Below, piece after piece: positions 1 to 11,925 of a stretch of DNA of 64,000 nucleotides. Numbering within the stretch: position 1 is the first letter of the stretch; the number at the start of each line of letters is the position of its first letter. Both the position numbers and the translations under genes were made by a program. The stretch is from Klebsormidium nitens (Eukaryota > Streptophyta > Klebsormidiophyceae > Klebsormidiales > Klebsormidiaceae), in assembly GCA_000708835.1 (NCBI GenBank), contig DF237076.1, positions 118,898 through 182,897 on the forward strand. Reading direction: 5' to 3'. Under the pieces are notes generated by a model. That model saw only the letters and a list, made by a program, of their open reading frames with translations. It had not been told where the DNA came from and searched no databases.

Positions 1-3000
1 GTTACCCCGTCCCAAGCAGACTAACCCGAGCGCTAACCCCGCGGACAGGGCGTAACCCTCGCGGTCGACAGCTGCGTCAATTCCAGGCTTGCGCCCAATT
101 TCTGCAGAAGGAGGTGTGTCTGTCAGCCTGGAGGGCTTCGGAGGCAAAGGGTGCCTAGGAAGCTACTCTCAAGCGGAATCTAACCACAACGGTGGAAGGC
201 TAGAAGCTCAGACTCTGCATACTGCCAAAAAGATGACCTTTTGAACAATCTTGAGGCCTTTGCATATCCGCCCTTCGCAGGCACTTACGAGCACCATATC
301 CTCTCAGAAGGACCCGCCAAACCTGCTACGGGAATGGACTGCGTGATAGTCCGTTCGCCTCCGCACCGCCACACCCAGATTGGCGGTCACTGCCTCTCCG
401 TTTCTTCTCCGGATAACCTCTCGCTACTGCCCCCATTCACGCTAACAGTGAGCGGAATTTTTCCCCCTCAAAATGCAGCACTGACCTGCTAATAGGATCT
501 CCGTCGTTAGCCGGTGCGCCGACCCCTGGTACAGCAACCCAACCGCCATGAGCGCCGCCGACTGCACGAGGGGGGGTAGTTCCAGCTCCGGAAACGAGGG
601 GGGGTGCCGCGCGGGGATGTGCAGGTACAGCATTTTGGAGATGACCGGATTGAGCGTGCCGCGGTGCGCTGCCGCCATTCCGAGGAGCACGCCAACGGTG
701 GTGACGTCATGCTCTTGCGCGAGGTAGCGGTAGATGTCGGTGGCGGCGAGGATGCGCAGGTGGCCCGCCAGGCCGAGCGCGAGGAGCACGCCGGCGTGGG
801 AGGGGGTCGGGGTCTCGGGGGTGTTGTACGAGATCCACGTGCGCGTGATCTTGGCCTGCTAGGCGGAACGATATAGATGAGTATACTCGGCTACCATTAG
901 CGATCTCATCAAAAAGTCATACCCCTAAGGGAACAAAGAGCGAAGAGCCACTTTTCATTCTCGTTGGCAAAGGTCAGTGTTTCGCTGGGAGAAAATATAT
1001 CTGTCAAGGAGGGGGGAGTGAGAGTCACTTAGAGAGAGCAGCATGAAGCAAGGGTCGGGGTTTCGGGGGTATTGTACGAGATCCACGTGCGCGATCTTTG
1101 GCCTGCTAGGCGAACATATTAGTGAGTGTACTCGGCTACCGTTAGCAATCTCATTAAAGCTTGATTCAAGTGAAAACGGAGGACGCTTCACGGATGGCGT
1201 TACAATTTTTCTTGCCACCCAGAGTGTGCCGTTCTGCTTCCTATCGAACCGAGCCAGAAAATGACAGCCCAACGTGTGAAAACCCCCCACCTGCCCAGGT
1301 GCAAGGCGCAGCCCCGCGGCGACTCCGTTGTGGAACTCGGGCCATGTGGTTAGATCCGTCAGGCTCTGCCCCGCGCTGACATCAAGGTTCACCGTCGCGT
1401 TCTGCTGAGTTGGCAGCCGCCCCGCCAGCACCAGCTTTGGCACGGGCAGCGCCTCGGTGAGAATGGGCCCCGCGGATGCCAGTGTGAACGCGCCCCTGCC
1501 AGCTGGGAGTGCCGTGGTGCGTTGCGCAAGCTGCCAAGAGACAAGCCACGGCGTTAAAGCAATTTCGCTGGCAAGATGGAAGCAGTAATTTTTTGGGATG
1601 CTTGATCACGGATTCAACCTGCTGCAAAACGCGAAAGCGACAGGACTGTATGCCGAGCTCACCGATCCTGAGTCAACATTAACAGAGATTCAGTAGGTTT
1701 TGTGACACCAATATAAGGTTCGCGGAAACCCCTTGATCTAGAACCCACCCAACACTTTCACATACCGCATCAGCTCTCAAAGCTTGAGTCAGGCTTCGTC
1801 AAGATGAGGCAAGATAGGTCGCTTTCAAGTCTTGCTTCAGGCTTCATCGAATTTAGGCAAGATAGGTTGAGCAAACGAAGCCAGGCCCCAGACTGACCTG
1901 CCAAAGCAGAGTCTGCTGGTGAGCCACCAGATCCGGGTCAGCTAACTCAGGACCCCCGGTTACCCTAACCGCGACCGGTTGGGCGGACCCTAGCAGCCGC
2001 CGGACCTCGTCGAGACGCAGGTCGGCACGGAAGCGCGCACGCGCCCGCGCGCCTGCGGCGGGCTCCATCCCGTCCCCGGGGGGATCTCCCGAGCCCTCGA
2101 AAGCTTCGTCCGATTCGAGTGGCTCGATAGGGCGCAAGTGGTGTGCGTATGGGGGGGTCAAAAGAGGCGTGTCGGAGGAGGGGGTGCCAAGGCGGGCGGT
2201 CGCAAGGTCTTCCCGGCCAATGAGGTCGAAGGCGGGGGCGGGCCAGTCGGGCGGGGGGGCTTCTCGGCAAGCGTATAGGGCCTGAACAAGGAGGCGTAAA
2301 ATGTGAGCATGTTCAAAAGGTGGGCAGAGATGGCCTCATGACGAATAAATTTGCAGATACGAAGTTTGTAAGTAGAAAACCATGCAGCACAGGGCAGGAA
2401 GCAAGCAGCATTCAAAAGAGATGCCAATGTTGGAGAGCGCTCAGCTTCGCCACGAAAGCTAGCAAAGAGATGGGGGCCTTCAAATATACGATTGACTTGG
2501 GCATGCCTTTGCGGGTTTCTTGTATCCAGCTTATGTGGAGGCGAAACAGTCGAGTCAGCATGCGGCGACGGGAAAACAGATCGCCGGGTTTGAGAATCAC
2601 CACACAGGTAAGGGTGACAAGATAACTCTTGGCGATTGGCAAGCAGGAATCTGGCTGTTACGGTAGCTCTCTGACGTCACTTCTGACGCACTTGTGTACG
2701 CCAAAATTCAAGACAACTTACGTGTCGGATGGGCAGTGCCACTCCGGACGGCAGTGTGTCCAAATCGGACAGCGCTATGCCCTCGGCGACCATCACGAGG
2801 ACGACCGAGTGCGCGGCGCTCCTGGCTGTGCCACGTGTCACCTTCACGGGGATCTGGAACGCGGGGCTCTGACCGGCGCCGTGCACGTTCCGGAGGCTCT
2901 TTTCGGACACTAGGATGTCGTACAGTGCGAGGATCTGACGGGAGCGGCTGAGGGGGGAGGCGGCGGAGGACCTTAAAAGGTCGGGGAGCACTGTGCCAAA

Positions 3001-6000
3001 AGGCCTGTAGTGGAAAAGGGTGGTCAGAGGAACACATCAAGGTAAGGTAGACCAGGATCCCTGCACTTTGGTCAAGTGATTGCATTGCTGTGGGAAGGAA
3101 AAAGGGAATGGAATGACAAGCAGAGAGAAAATCACGAACGATGTAACATGAGACCAAGATCATAACCGGTTGGTGCTAATGTTATACTAGTTCTTGCTTG
3201 TCAGTGCTGATATCTTGCAGCTGAAAAGCGCCAAGTCGATTGTCGAAGCTCCAGTTGGCAACCGGCCATGGATAAGCCTAAGTAAGAACGGACGCCTCCG
3301 TCAGCAGCTCGAACAGACTGCCAGATAAGCAGATTCTCGAACGAGTCCGGACATCGGCCATCTTACAGACCTTGCTCTGCACACCCTCAGCTTCAGGCCA
3401 CATTGTCGTAGTGCAAAAAGAATCTCAATCGCTGACCCGCTCTTTGCGGCTAAGTCTCCAAAGTAAGTTACACTCACCCCGCCTGCCCCGACCCCGAGGC
3501 TTCTCCCACAGTGTGAACACAATCCTCACTGCCACGTGGCTGCGCCAGCATGTCCCGCAACAGGCCGTGCAGATCCAGGGGCAAAAACGTGGAGTCCAGA
3601 ACAGACGTAGGCGACGCCGGTTCCGGGCTGGGTAGAGAACTCCACTCGCGGGAGTAGTAGTCTTGGTAGTCGACGAGGGAGAGGCTGCCGGCGAGAGAGT
3701 GCAAGAGGGAAGCGAGCGGGAACAGGCTCCTGCAGAAGAATTATAGGATGTCAAGTTGCATGGTAGAGTCGCAGAGCGGTGTGACTTTGGGACCTAGGCT
3801 CCGGACGCTTGGGCACGGACGACGTGGCGCGATTTGGAGCGTTGGCGCCGTTAAGCCAAGCATAGATTGCGAAGGCCCCCAAAAAATGCCACGTCATCAC
3901 TTCCGACCAGGTCTCCGATCTTGATCCTAAACCACTGATTTCTCCTTGACCCCGCTCATACAGGTCTTGATAAAAGGAGGGACGAGGTGGATTGCTGACC
4001 AATTCACGGGACTCCCCTTTGGCAAGACTTTCCAGTGATCGACGGTGGAACTGGCAGTCAATTCTGGACTTTCAATACCAAGCGGAATTCTCAAAAGGGA
4101 GTCTGTGCGAGTGGGCCGGCGGTCAGCTGCTGCAAGTGCTTTCCATCGACTCCTTTCGCCATCACGATGAGACTGAGCCCCGAGAGGAGAAGCAATTTTA
4201 AGCGACTGAGAAAGAAGCCCGCAATCAGTTTATACTGTTCAGGTGCGACGTTGATGATGCCAAATCGGATAGTCGCTCGAGGCAATCTACACCCATCCCG
4301 TGGATTCAGACTCTGGAAAGTCCACTTTGTAGATCCAACAATCTCCTTATTCTTCTTCTGAATGCTTGACCTGAGCCTGGCCCATCAAACATGAGGCAAT
4401 CATTAAACCCTAAAACTCAAACCCCTGAAGCTCTAAATCACAAATCCTGCAGCGACTGACCTCCACTTGAGAGTGTCCAGCTTGAGGTCCTCATAGACTA
4501 GATGAAGAGCCTCGACGGCGCGGCGGACCACTGCCAGGTCAGCGTCCGGGCTACCAACACTGGGGAACGGCTCGGCAGCCAAGGGGGTGGCCGGCGATCT
4601 CGACGTTTCCTGGAGATACAGATCAGTTCTAGTTGAGAACGTCGTTGACGTTCTTGTTATTCAACTGGAGTTCGTGTGTTCTTAAAGCATGGCAAAAGCC
4701 GTCCGCGCTGAAGCCCACTCCCTTTTCCCTGCTCACTTCCCTTCTTGAACAGAATCTCCATAGTCTCCGTCCGATTGGAAGGCAGAGGAAGGGACACTTT
4801 TGAAAGGGTTACTTGAGGAGGAGAAGATAAGAGCAAAGAGGCCAGAGCAGAGCACTGCGGAACCACCTCGTAACAGCCGTCTGTGCTCCAGGTCATTTAA
4901 GGAGAAGAAAAAGAGTTGTTTTGTGAACGAGATGACTCCCTGGGTAGCCTTGCAGCGGCAGGCATGCCCAAAGAGCTCTTAATGTAAGGCGAATTCTCTT
5001 CTTACCTCGCCGTGAATCTGCAGCGGAAGCTCCAACGCCTCGTACGAGCCCCCCTCCAGAGTCGCTCTGTACAAATCGCTCTGCAGCAACAACTCCCAGT
5101 CGCTCTGCGCTTCGTCGTCCGACGATCTCCGGGACAACGTGCTCCCTTCCGACACTCCGCCAGCTTTTCTCCTGCTTTCCGCCCCCTTCTTAACCGACTT
5201 GACACTTTTCGCCTCCTTCTGGCCCGACTTGGCCCCCGGTGTCAACGCAACCACGCCCGTAACCCAGCCTCGAACCAGGCCTGCAAACGCTCCCCATTCC
5301 GCTTCCCCAAGGGATTCCGGGGATGGCTCAGAAGGCCCCCCCAGCAGGCGGCTGACAAAAGCCCACCGCAAGTCCAGTGGGAGAACTAGAGCTAGGGTCG
5401 TGAGGCACGCAGCCACGAGCGGTGATTCCGGAGCCGCTCTGACCGCCGTTCGAAGCACTAACCCGTCCGCAAACACAAGGTTAACCCTGTTCCCAACCGC
5501 GTCCCTCAGGTCCGCAACTTTCGGGGCCGCTGATGTCACAGGTGGCGTCACCACGGTCTCCTTGGCTTTTCTGGCAGGCGCACCTGACCGCCCGCGGCCC
5601 CCCCGAGAGGCCGAAGAACGCACGCTGATTTCGGGTGGCCGGTCGGCGGCGTTTCCGTCTGAGCTGCGGAGTGCGATGGAAGGGGCCGGAAGAGGGGGAG
5701 GGGCGCTGGTCGGGCTCGGGGGGGACAGCTGGCAGACGGCATATGCGCCCATGTGGAGCATAAGCGATCCGTCACGGGTGAGTAGAAGCAGGTCGAGCAC
5801 TCTGCCTTGCGCCTCGGCCAACCTGGAGAGACGAAGGACGGGTTGTGAGCTGCCCATCTGCTCATTCAAGTGCATTCTCAGATCAAAAGTGTGTCGGTCA
5901 ACGACCCCCTTGAACGTTGTGGAGCCAACTGCTGCTCAGGAACCTCATGCATGGAAAAGTTTGAGGCCCCAAACAAAGACTGACGGTTTCTGACGCAGAC

Positions 6001-9000
6001 TATCTTTGTGGGATCCTGTGCGAATCCGAAACGTGTCAATTTATCTTGCTGCCCATACTCTTAGCGAAGAGGTTCGATTGTGATCTTCGACCTTCAGAAG
6101 TACCAAACGGTGAAAGAAAAAAACGTTCGGTCTTGAGATGAAAAGCTACAGCTTTTCCTGAACGGGAGATCGAAGAACATGGCGCTTTCGCTCAGCTCAG
6201 CAATCAAACAAAGCGCTCGCTTTTCCCTTTTTCTGCTCAAGGACAAAAGCAAGGCGAGTTGCGCTACATGACTCACTGCTTCCGCGACCCTTCCACCGCC
6301 TCTGCCGCCACGGCTGGCAGCACGCCCGCAACGGAAACGGACGCCCCTCCATCCCCACCGTCCGATCCAAATGGGCCCTCTTTCTCAGCGTCCGTTTCGG
6401 CCACCCGCAGCAGAACCAGGCTGCTCGTTTCCCGAATCAAAAGACAAAGCAGCCTCGTCCCCTCTTCGTCGTGAGCATACAGGGCTTTGGCGGCCCGCTT
6501 TCCATTTGAGGTCTGGGTCCAAATTCGGGTCAAGCTAGTTACAGGGGGATCTTCGATGGGGATAAGGTAGGCCGGGGTGGTTGAGTCTCGAGACGAGCTT
6601 GGAGGGGGAGTCGAGAGTGGGGAGGAAGTGTGGGGGTGTTGTGAGGGGACTGGGGCGGGGGGGTGGACTTTCCAGATGCTGTGGCGCTGGTTGACTGCAA
6701 AGGAGAAGCGTTTTGAGGTCTCGGTACGACGGTCTAATCTCGATAAAGAACGCATGCTTTTCAACGAAGTATTTCGATCCGACAAGCGCGCAGAAGCCAT
6801 CGATGTACAGAAAAGCGACCATGTTCTGATGAGCGCCTTAACTTTCCGGAATTTTCTCATGCGATATGCCGCGGGCAGCCCACTTCTTAGGAGACAACCA
6901 AATCCTGAAAGACATGGCAACGTAGCAAGTGGAGAGTTTCTGGTAAGGAGACAGTATGACTTTGTGTTCGTCTTCGACGGGGCACATTCCTACTGCCACA
7001 CCATCCCCGTATAACTTTCTTCTATTTTGAAAGGTGCCAGCGTCATTCTTGACAAAATTTGATATGGTCACCCTCCGCTTACCCGCATGGTGCGTGACTA
7101 TGTAAGGCACCGTGCTGCTGCTCCATAAGACCGTTTCGTGGGGGTCGGCGAAGACTGCGTCTGATCCCGTACCAGCCCTGACGTGTACCCCCTGTCAGAA
7201 AAGCAGAAGGTTGTAAATGACAGCCCGAAACATGCGCTCCCTCGACAAGGAGTACACAGAGGGAACGGAACTCAAAAAGAAGAGAGAAGAGAAGAACGTG
7301 CGACTTGAACCCACCCTCGAAGCAAAATAAAAACAAAAAATAAAAATATAAATAAAAAAATCAAAAATTCATCCAAGACTGAACTACCAATCCCGGGTCC
7401 TCGATCCTTGCTTTCCAGACCTCTCTCCAACAAACAAAGTGCCATTTGTTTCTGATAACTCTGGTCAGCTTTTGTTGCAGCGTTCCAGTCTTTTCCTACA
7501 TCGACTCCACTCCTGATTGGTAGTCCCAGGCGGGACCAAAACAGATGAACAGCCAAGCGGCACGAGTTTCTGAGTCAACCACTGACTTGCAAATCTTCCA
7601 GCGGGTGCAGCATCGACAGGAGAGTCGCCGAGCCTCCAGACGCTCCACTGGTCGAAGCGCCCCAACTCGGCCCAACGGATGCACCCCTACTGTATGTGTC
7701 CGGGGCTTGGTCTGAGGATACTTGCACCAGGAGACCATACGGAATTGGCCAGATGGCGGCTGGCTCGAAGTTGAAGGGGATGGTGTACGTGGCCCCTGCA
7801 GTAATCGTGGAAGGTTGGAGTTCGACCTTAACTTCTGTTGCGGGAAGTGTGCAACTGAGCTCTTGGACTCTACCACGACTTGATAATCATTCTACCAAGA
7901 GTCAACTTGACCCAATCCTGGTAGAAAGATGTTTTCGGGAGCCAAGGAGAGATGAAAGATACTTCGATTGGAGAAGCATGAGACTCCGCCGGCAACCAAC
8001 TACAGAAAAGACAGCCGCACAAGCATTTGAAAGGCATGCAAGTATCCAACCAGCCTGGGTCCCCGGTGCGAGGGGCTTTGCTTCACAAATCGCAGAAGAG
8101 ATTGGGTTTTCTCCTGACGTTCAAGCTTGTAGCAATAGGTATTTCTGATCCTGTTGATCCAACCGTCTTACTGATTGGATGAAGAAGCTTATCATACCCC
8201 AAAGCAGCACCTCGACTTACCCAGATACAGTTGAAAACAACTCTACTATTTGTCGCTTACCGGAGGATGAGTAAGTGATGATACAGTCAGCCAGTAGCAG
8301 TGCCAGCACGGGCTCATCATCTCCAGCTAGCAGGCACCAGGCGGCCTGGCAGAGGACCGAAGAGATCAGTCATTATAAGATAATTGAAGGTAAGAATTGG
8401 GTCTAGACAACTATACTGCTTCGAAATGAGCTCGGCGATAAGGAGGACAAAGGCAGCCCCGCAATCCCCTGCTCCGCGCTTGTTTTAATGATTTCACATA
8501 AAGTTGCTTGACAGATCACTAGAGTTTAAGACCATCGCAGCCAGTTGGCAGGGAAAGTGCTTGCTTTGAGGGCCTTGGAAGATTGCTTAAGATCCAGTGA
8601 GCAACCCCCGATGCATGGCGTTATCAAACCCGGTGGTACCGCTTGCATAAGCTGTTGAAATGCAGGTTCCTACATTCGCACGTTGAAGTTGAAATGGGGT
8701 AAAGCCAGCAGCGGAGCACAGTGCGGTCATAACGCAGCTGTAGCCAATTACGTGGCTACAGCAAGTACGGAACATGGAAAAGCTTGTCATTCACAAATTG
8801 GATTCCTTGAGAAAGGGTTAACCACTTTGTGGTGAGGTCCTATGCGTACCTGGCGGACGCTGCCAGGTGCAGTAAAGCGCTTCCTGATGTGGCGGCCCGC
8901 ACTCCAGATAACTCTGTGACAGGGTGGCAGCAGGTGTTGGATTGCGATGGGAGGGTGGTGGGCTTCTTCCTAGCATAACTTATGCAAGGGGGTAATAACC

Positions 9001-9542
9001 TATGCAAGCAAAGTCTTAAGATGCTCTTGACGGTGCAGCTGAATTTGAAACAATGCGCCAGCACCGACAAGAAGGAACATGGAACATGGAACTTGCGTTC
9101 TGGTTGCACTTTGAAGAATTGTTCGTTGGGATTGAAATACTCGAAGCGCAGTCTAAGAGCTGTCAGTTAGTGCGGCTTTCCCAGCACTCCTACCGCTGCA
9201 GATAAGCAGAAAACCTCAACTGCGCATGATCAGACGTGCAATCTGAGATGGACAGCTTATAACCACCGATGAATGTGTCTCATTTACTAACTAAATACAC
9301 CACCACCAATGCCACACTCACCGATTGCCTTTGACGTAAACCTCTGATTCGTGGCTTGGCAAAAAGTCACCCCCAATTGCGCTGCGTTTCTTAACCTCTG
9401 AGAGCAAGTAGGAGCTCGGATGTCCACTTCCAGCAGCATCTTGGGGCCGACTGGTGCGCTGGTCGCTGTCACTTGGGCCCAGAACAGCGCTCCCAAAGAG
9501 CTCAAATGCCCCCAATGAGATGAGCTCGCCCCGTTGGGCCAT
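1..9542 (-). CDS. APC1: Anaphase-promoting complex subunit 1 (APC1), C-terminus cut by window edge
   Basis: This is the largest scaffold subunit of the APC/C ubiquitin ligase, which triggers anaphase and mitotic exit. Exons read on the minus strand: 9542-9322 (ATG; starts MAQRGELISLGAF, ends VYVKGNR), about 8370-8261, about 7868-7587, 7191-7083, 6694-6277, 5822-5006, 4609-4461, 3729-3478, 3004-2722, 2281-1898, 1530-1291, 855-486, and 101 to the edge. Family hallmarks are LRDAVGNRVNLVF (5822-5006), EALHLVYEDLKLDTLKW (4609-4461), DLRLDEVRRLLGSAQPVAV (2281-1898), PKLVLAGRLPTQQNATVNLD (1530-1291) and the PC-repeat segment GVLLALGLAGHLRIL followed by REGYALSAGLALGLVCLGRG. These match plant APC1 in order. 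A Ser/Lys-rich low-complexity insert lies in the 5822-5006 exon. The gene is head-to-head with the zinc-ribbon gene, 418 bp apart. Exons 2 and 3 are the least certain. One exon junction is duplicated in an intron (see repeat at 1052). Confidence 0.93.
1052..1160 (-). repeat. Duplicated splice-junction copy of APC1 exon 855-486
   Basis: This intronic stretch repeats the bases at about 810-915, which include the acceptor and first codons of the APC1 exon 855-486. Both contain gtacgagatccacgtgcgcg-like sequence followed by ttggcctgctaggc and ctcggctacc. The copies start about 248 bp apart. The real exon reads AKITRTWISYNTPETPTPSH; the copy is out of frame and decayed, so it is a non-coding relic lying upstream of its parent exon. 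Confidence 0.85.
1790..1875. repeat. Two-copy 40-bp tandem repeat in an APC1 intron
   Basis: Two imperfect direct copies share caggcttc-tc-a-g-t-aggcaagataggt. They lie in the intron just beyond the exon that ends at 1898. No coding content is seen. Confidence 0.7.
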
Positions 9543-9960
9543 CTCAATGGGAATTCACTGGTCGCCCTCAGTGGAATTCAGCATCCTGGCCAGACATAGA
9601 GGTCGAATTCAGTGGCAGTGGGGTGCAAATACAACGTAGCATACTTGCCTGGGCGCCTTTGTGACGTTGAAGATCAGTTGAGAAGCAGTGGCAAGCACCC
9701 TCGCGAGAGAAGCAGTCAAGAGTCAAGCCCACCTTGCTCAAACCCTAAAATTGTTAGTATGTAAGTACGCCGCAAGCCAAAACTTAGAGCGACACAGAAC
9801 CCTGAGTATCTGCTATTTTGTCGCCAGCAACGAAGTGCCTAGCTTGCGACCACATACAACCCTTAACCATCTTCGGTTGTCGCTGCGTTTTGTTGCAGTT
9901 GGATGCTGCATTGCAGATTGCACAAAACCACCACTGGCACCAGGCCCAAGACGTCTCGCC
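9543..9960. promoter_or_regulatory. Shared 418-bp divergent promoter region (inferred)
   Basis: APC1 starts leftward at 9542 and the zinc-ribbon gene rightward at 9961, so this gap and both 5' UTRs must hold the two promoters. The reading frame of the zinc-ribbon gene stays open back to about 9688 without an ATG. I see no clear TATA box or named element. Confidence 0.4.
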
Positions 9961-11016
9961 ATGGTGGCGGCTGCCGGCGTTCCAACAAAACTTCTGCGGC
10001 AGGCACGTTGCCAAGCTGGTACGATAGAATCGCCCCACATAATTTTGTCATCAACCACAGGCCCTTACAACTGGGCATTTTTGACACCTGGTGGGAGTTG
10101 CAAAACTCAGCAACAAGCCAGAGCGCACAAAGAGCGTTTTGGTCAGAGACTGCCTTCTTCCTCACTTGTCCTAAGGCTGTCAACAGGTCAGGCGCCAGCT
10201 TTTGGAATTCTTCTGAGAGGGACAACGAATGCGAGGCTTCGAAAGAAAGCGGTCAACGCCTCGTTTCATGGGTTGGGGGGCCAAGGGAGTGGACCTGTGG
10301 ATGCGAAGCAGCTTGTTGACGGGGGGAGAAAGCTGAATTCAGCTCCAGAGCTCTTGTTGAGTTCCAATGATGAAGGGTCTGCCCCAACAACCAAGGCCTG
10401 TGTCGAATGCAAGCGTGTGAAGCTTGCAGTTGACTTCGAGAACCTCCGGGGATTCCCAGGCGTGTTGAGGGATTATTGCCGTGCGTGCTGCGCTGTTATT
10501 CGGTTAAGGCGTGCCGGGGCGGAGCTTTACCATCTGGGGTTGAGCGTTGAAGATGCATGTGTTTCTGCTAAGACTTGCAAAAGATGCGGGCATACAAAGG
10601 AGCTCCGAGATTTTGGGAGGCATGCCAAAAGCAAGGGTGGGGTGAACACGAACTGCCGGGCTTGCTGCGTGTCTCGTACCTTAAGTGCGCAGCGTGCACA
10701 CCCACTCCCCGTAAACACCGACCAGTGCTGCAGAGAATGCAAACAGGTCAAACCTGCGGAGAACTTTTACACTAACTTGTATTCACCAACCGGTCGTTTG
10801 TGTACTTGCAAATCTTGCTTGTCCAAGCGCAAGCTGGAGCGACGTCAGACGAATAAAGCATCTGGTCTGTCCCTAGAAGGGGGGGTGAAGACCTGCTACA
10901 TCTTTCATATTACCAAGCCAGCAAGTGATTTCCAACGGTCATTGCAGAGCCTTGACGGTCTTACAGTATACTGTAAAGTGTGCAGAAAAACATACGATAA
11001 GCAGCTGAAGGTTTGA
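9961..11016 (+). CDS. Four-repeat CX2C-X22-CX2C zinc-ribbon protein, copy 1
   Basis: Intronless gene of 351 aa from the first in-frame ATG (MVAAAGVPTKLLRQARCQAG). The frame is open upstream but has no earlier ATG. The first 120 or so residues are basic, Ser/Thr-rich and low in acid, which would fit an organelle transit peptide (inference). The C-terminal two thirds hold four zinc-ribbon units, each with exactly 22 residues between CX2C pairs and a K-x-x-x-D/N-F core: CVEC...CRAC, CKRC...CRAC, CREC...CKSC and CYIF...CKVC. In the fourth unit the second cysteine is replaced by Phe, so that knuckle is probably broken. Similar ribbons occur next to HNH nuclease domains in phages and bacteria, but no HNH motif is visible here. 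A paralogue lies at 44408-45481. Function is unknown; nucleic-acid binding is a guess. Confidence 0.75.
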   Translation: MVAAAGVPTKLLRQARCQAGTIESPHIILSSTTGPYNWAFLTPGGSCKTQQQARAHKERFGQRLPSSSLVLRLSTGQAPAFGILLRGTTNARLRKKAVNASFHGLGGQGSGPVDAKQLVDGGRKLNSAPELLLSSNDEGSAPTTKACVECKRVKLAVDFENLRGFPGVLRDYCRACCAVIRLRRAGAELYHLGLSVEDACVSAKTCKRCGHTKELRDFGRHAKSKGGVNTNCRACCVSRTLSAQRAHPLPVNTDQCCRECKQVKPAENFYTNLYSPTGRLCTCKSCLSKRKLERRQTNKASGLSLEGGVKTCYIFHITKPASDFQRSLQSLDGLTVYCKVCRKTYDKQLKV

Positions 11017-11925
11017 TTAAGTAGGTGGCCAGGAGACCCAATTGCCTTCTAAATTAATTCTATGATCGAATCCTTAGGAAACAAGACGTGAGGTCTGCAG
11101 CCTAATTTGACGATGATTGATACATTTGGAGGCACTTATTCGAAAGTTGGACCTCCGATGGGGCGCGCATGTGCAGTGTCTGGACGTCTAGGTAGGATCG
11201 ATCGAGCTGGGCGGATGCTTGAGAGTGCACACAATGGCCGGTGCTCTTACCAGAACCATTGACGCTGTCATTTGGCTTTCGATCCGGGGTCCTATAGTAT
11301 GACCATGTGCGCACGCAATTAAGTGATAAGCTCGATCATTCAAAATGTCGGAATACTATACTGGCATCATGTGTATTATATGTTCTTTAGCTATCTAGAT
11401 TTAGTATATGTGATAGCTCATGAGCGTTGGAGGGGCAGCTACTTGCACCAGGCTAATCAAAGTCGGAACAGATGTTAAGCACAGGGCAAATACTTGAAGT
11501 ACAATGACACAAATTGACAGGCTGAGCTTGACTTGATCTCCCACACGGCCAGTCTGCAGCCGCAAACTCACATATAATAGATGATATTCTTAACGAGATT
11601 GAAGCTACATACATGGTACTACGGCTGTGCAGCCGCTGTTACAACCGCGACCCGTTGGTCGCACCGACATTGTAAAGCACAGATCCAGGCGGCCAGGTGA
11701 TGAAGGAACATATTAACACTTCCGCCGTTGACTGGCTGACATGGTGCTTGAGAACTAGTCGACCTTCATTGCCATACTGATAACACGCCCTGCAAAAACC
11801 ATGCTTGCACGCACACGGTATAACAACTATGACTGCTAGCTTCCGTTTCAAACTTGGACAAGTTCAGTTTGCTACTAAGGCATCCCCGCTGCTCGGCATC
11901 AACTCACGAGTGCTTCTCCCTGATC
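11017..11925. other. Intergenic, no gene seen
   Basis: This is the tail-to-tail gap between the zinc-ribbon gene and the helicase. It is AT-richer than its neighbours, and only short chance frames are present. It should hold the 3' UTRs of both genes. Confidence 0.6.

Noticed and set aside
5139-5993. 284-codon plus-strand frame
   Set aside because: It lies antisense to the long APC1 exon 5822-5006, whose minus-strand translation matches the family. The plus frame is a shadow of GC-rich coding sequence.
6577-7014. 145-codon plus-strand frame
   Set aside because: It overlaps APC1 exon 6694-6277 and an intron on the other strand and has no family features.
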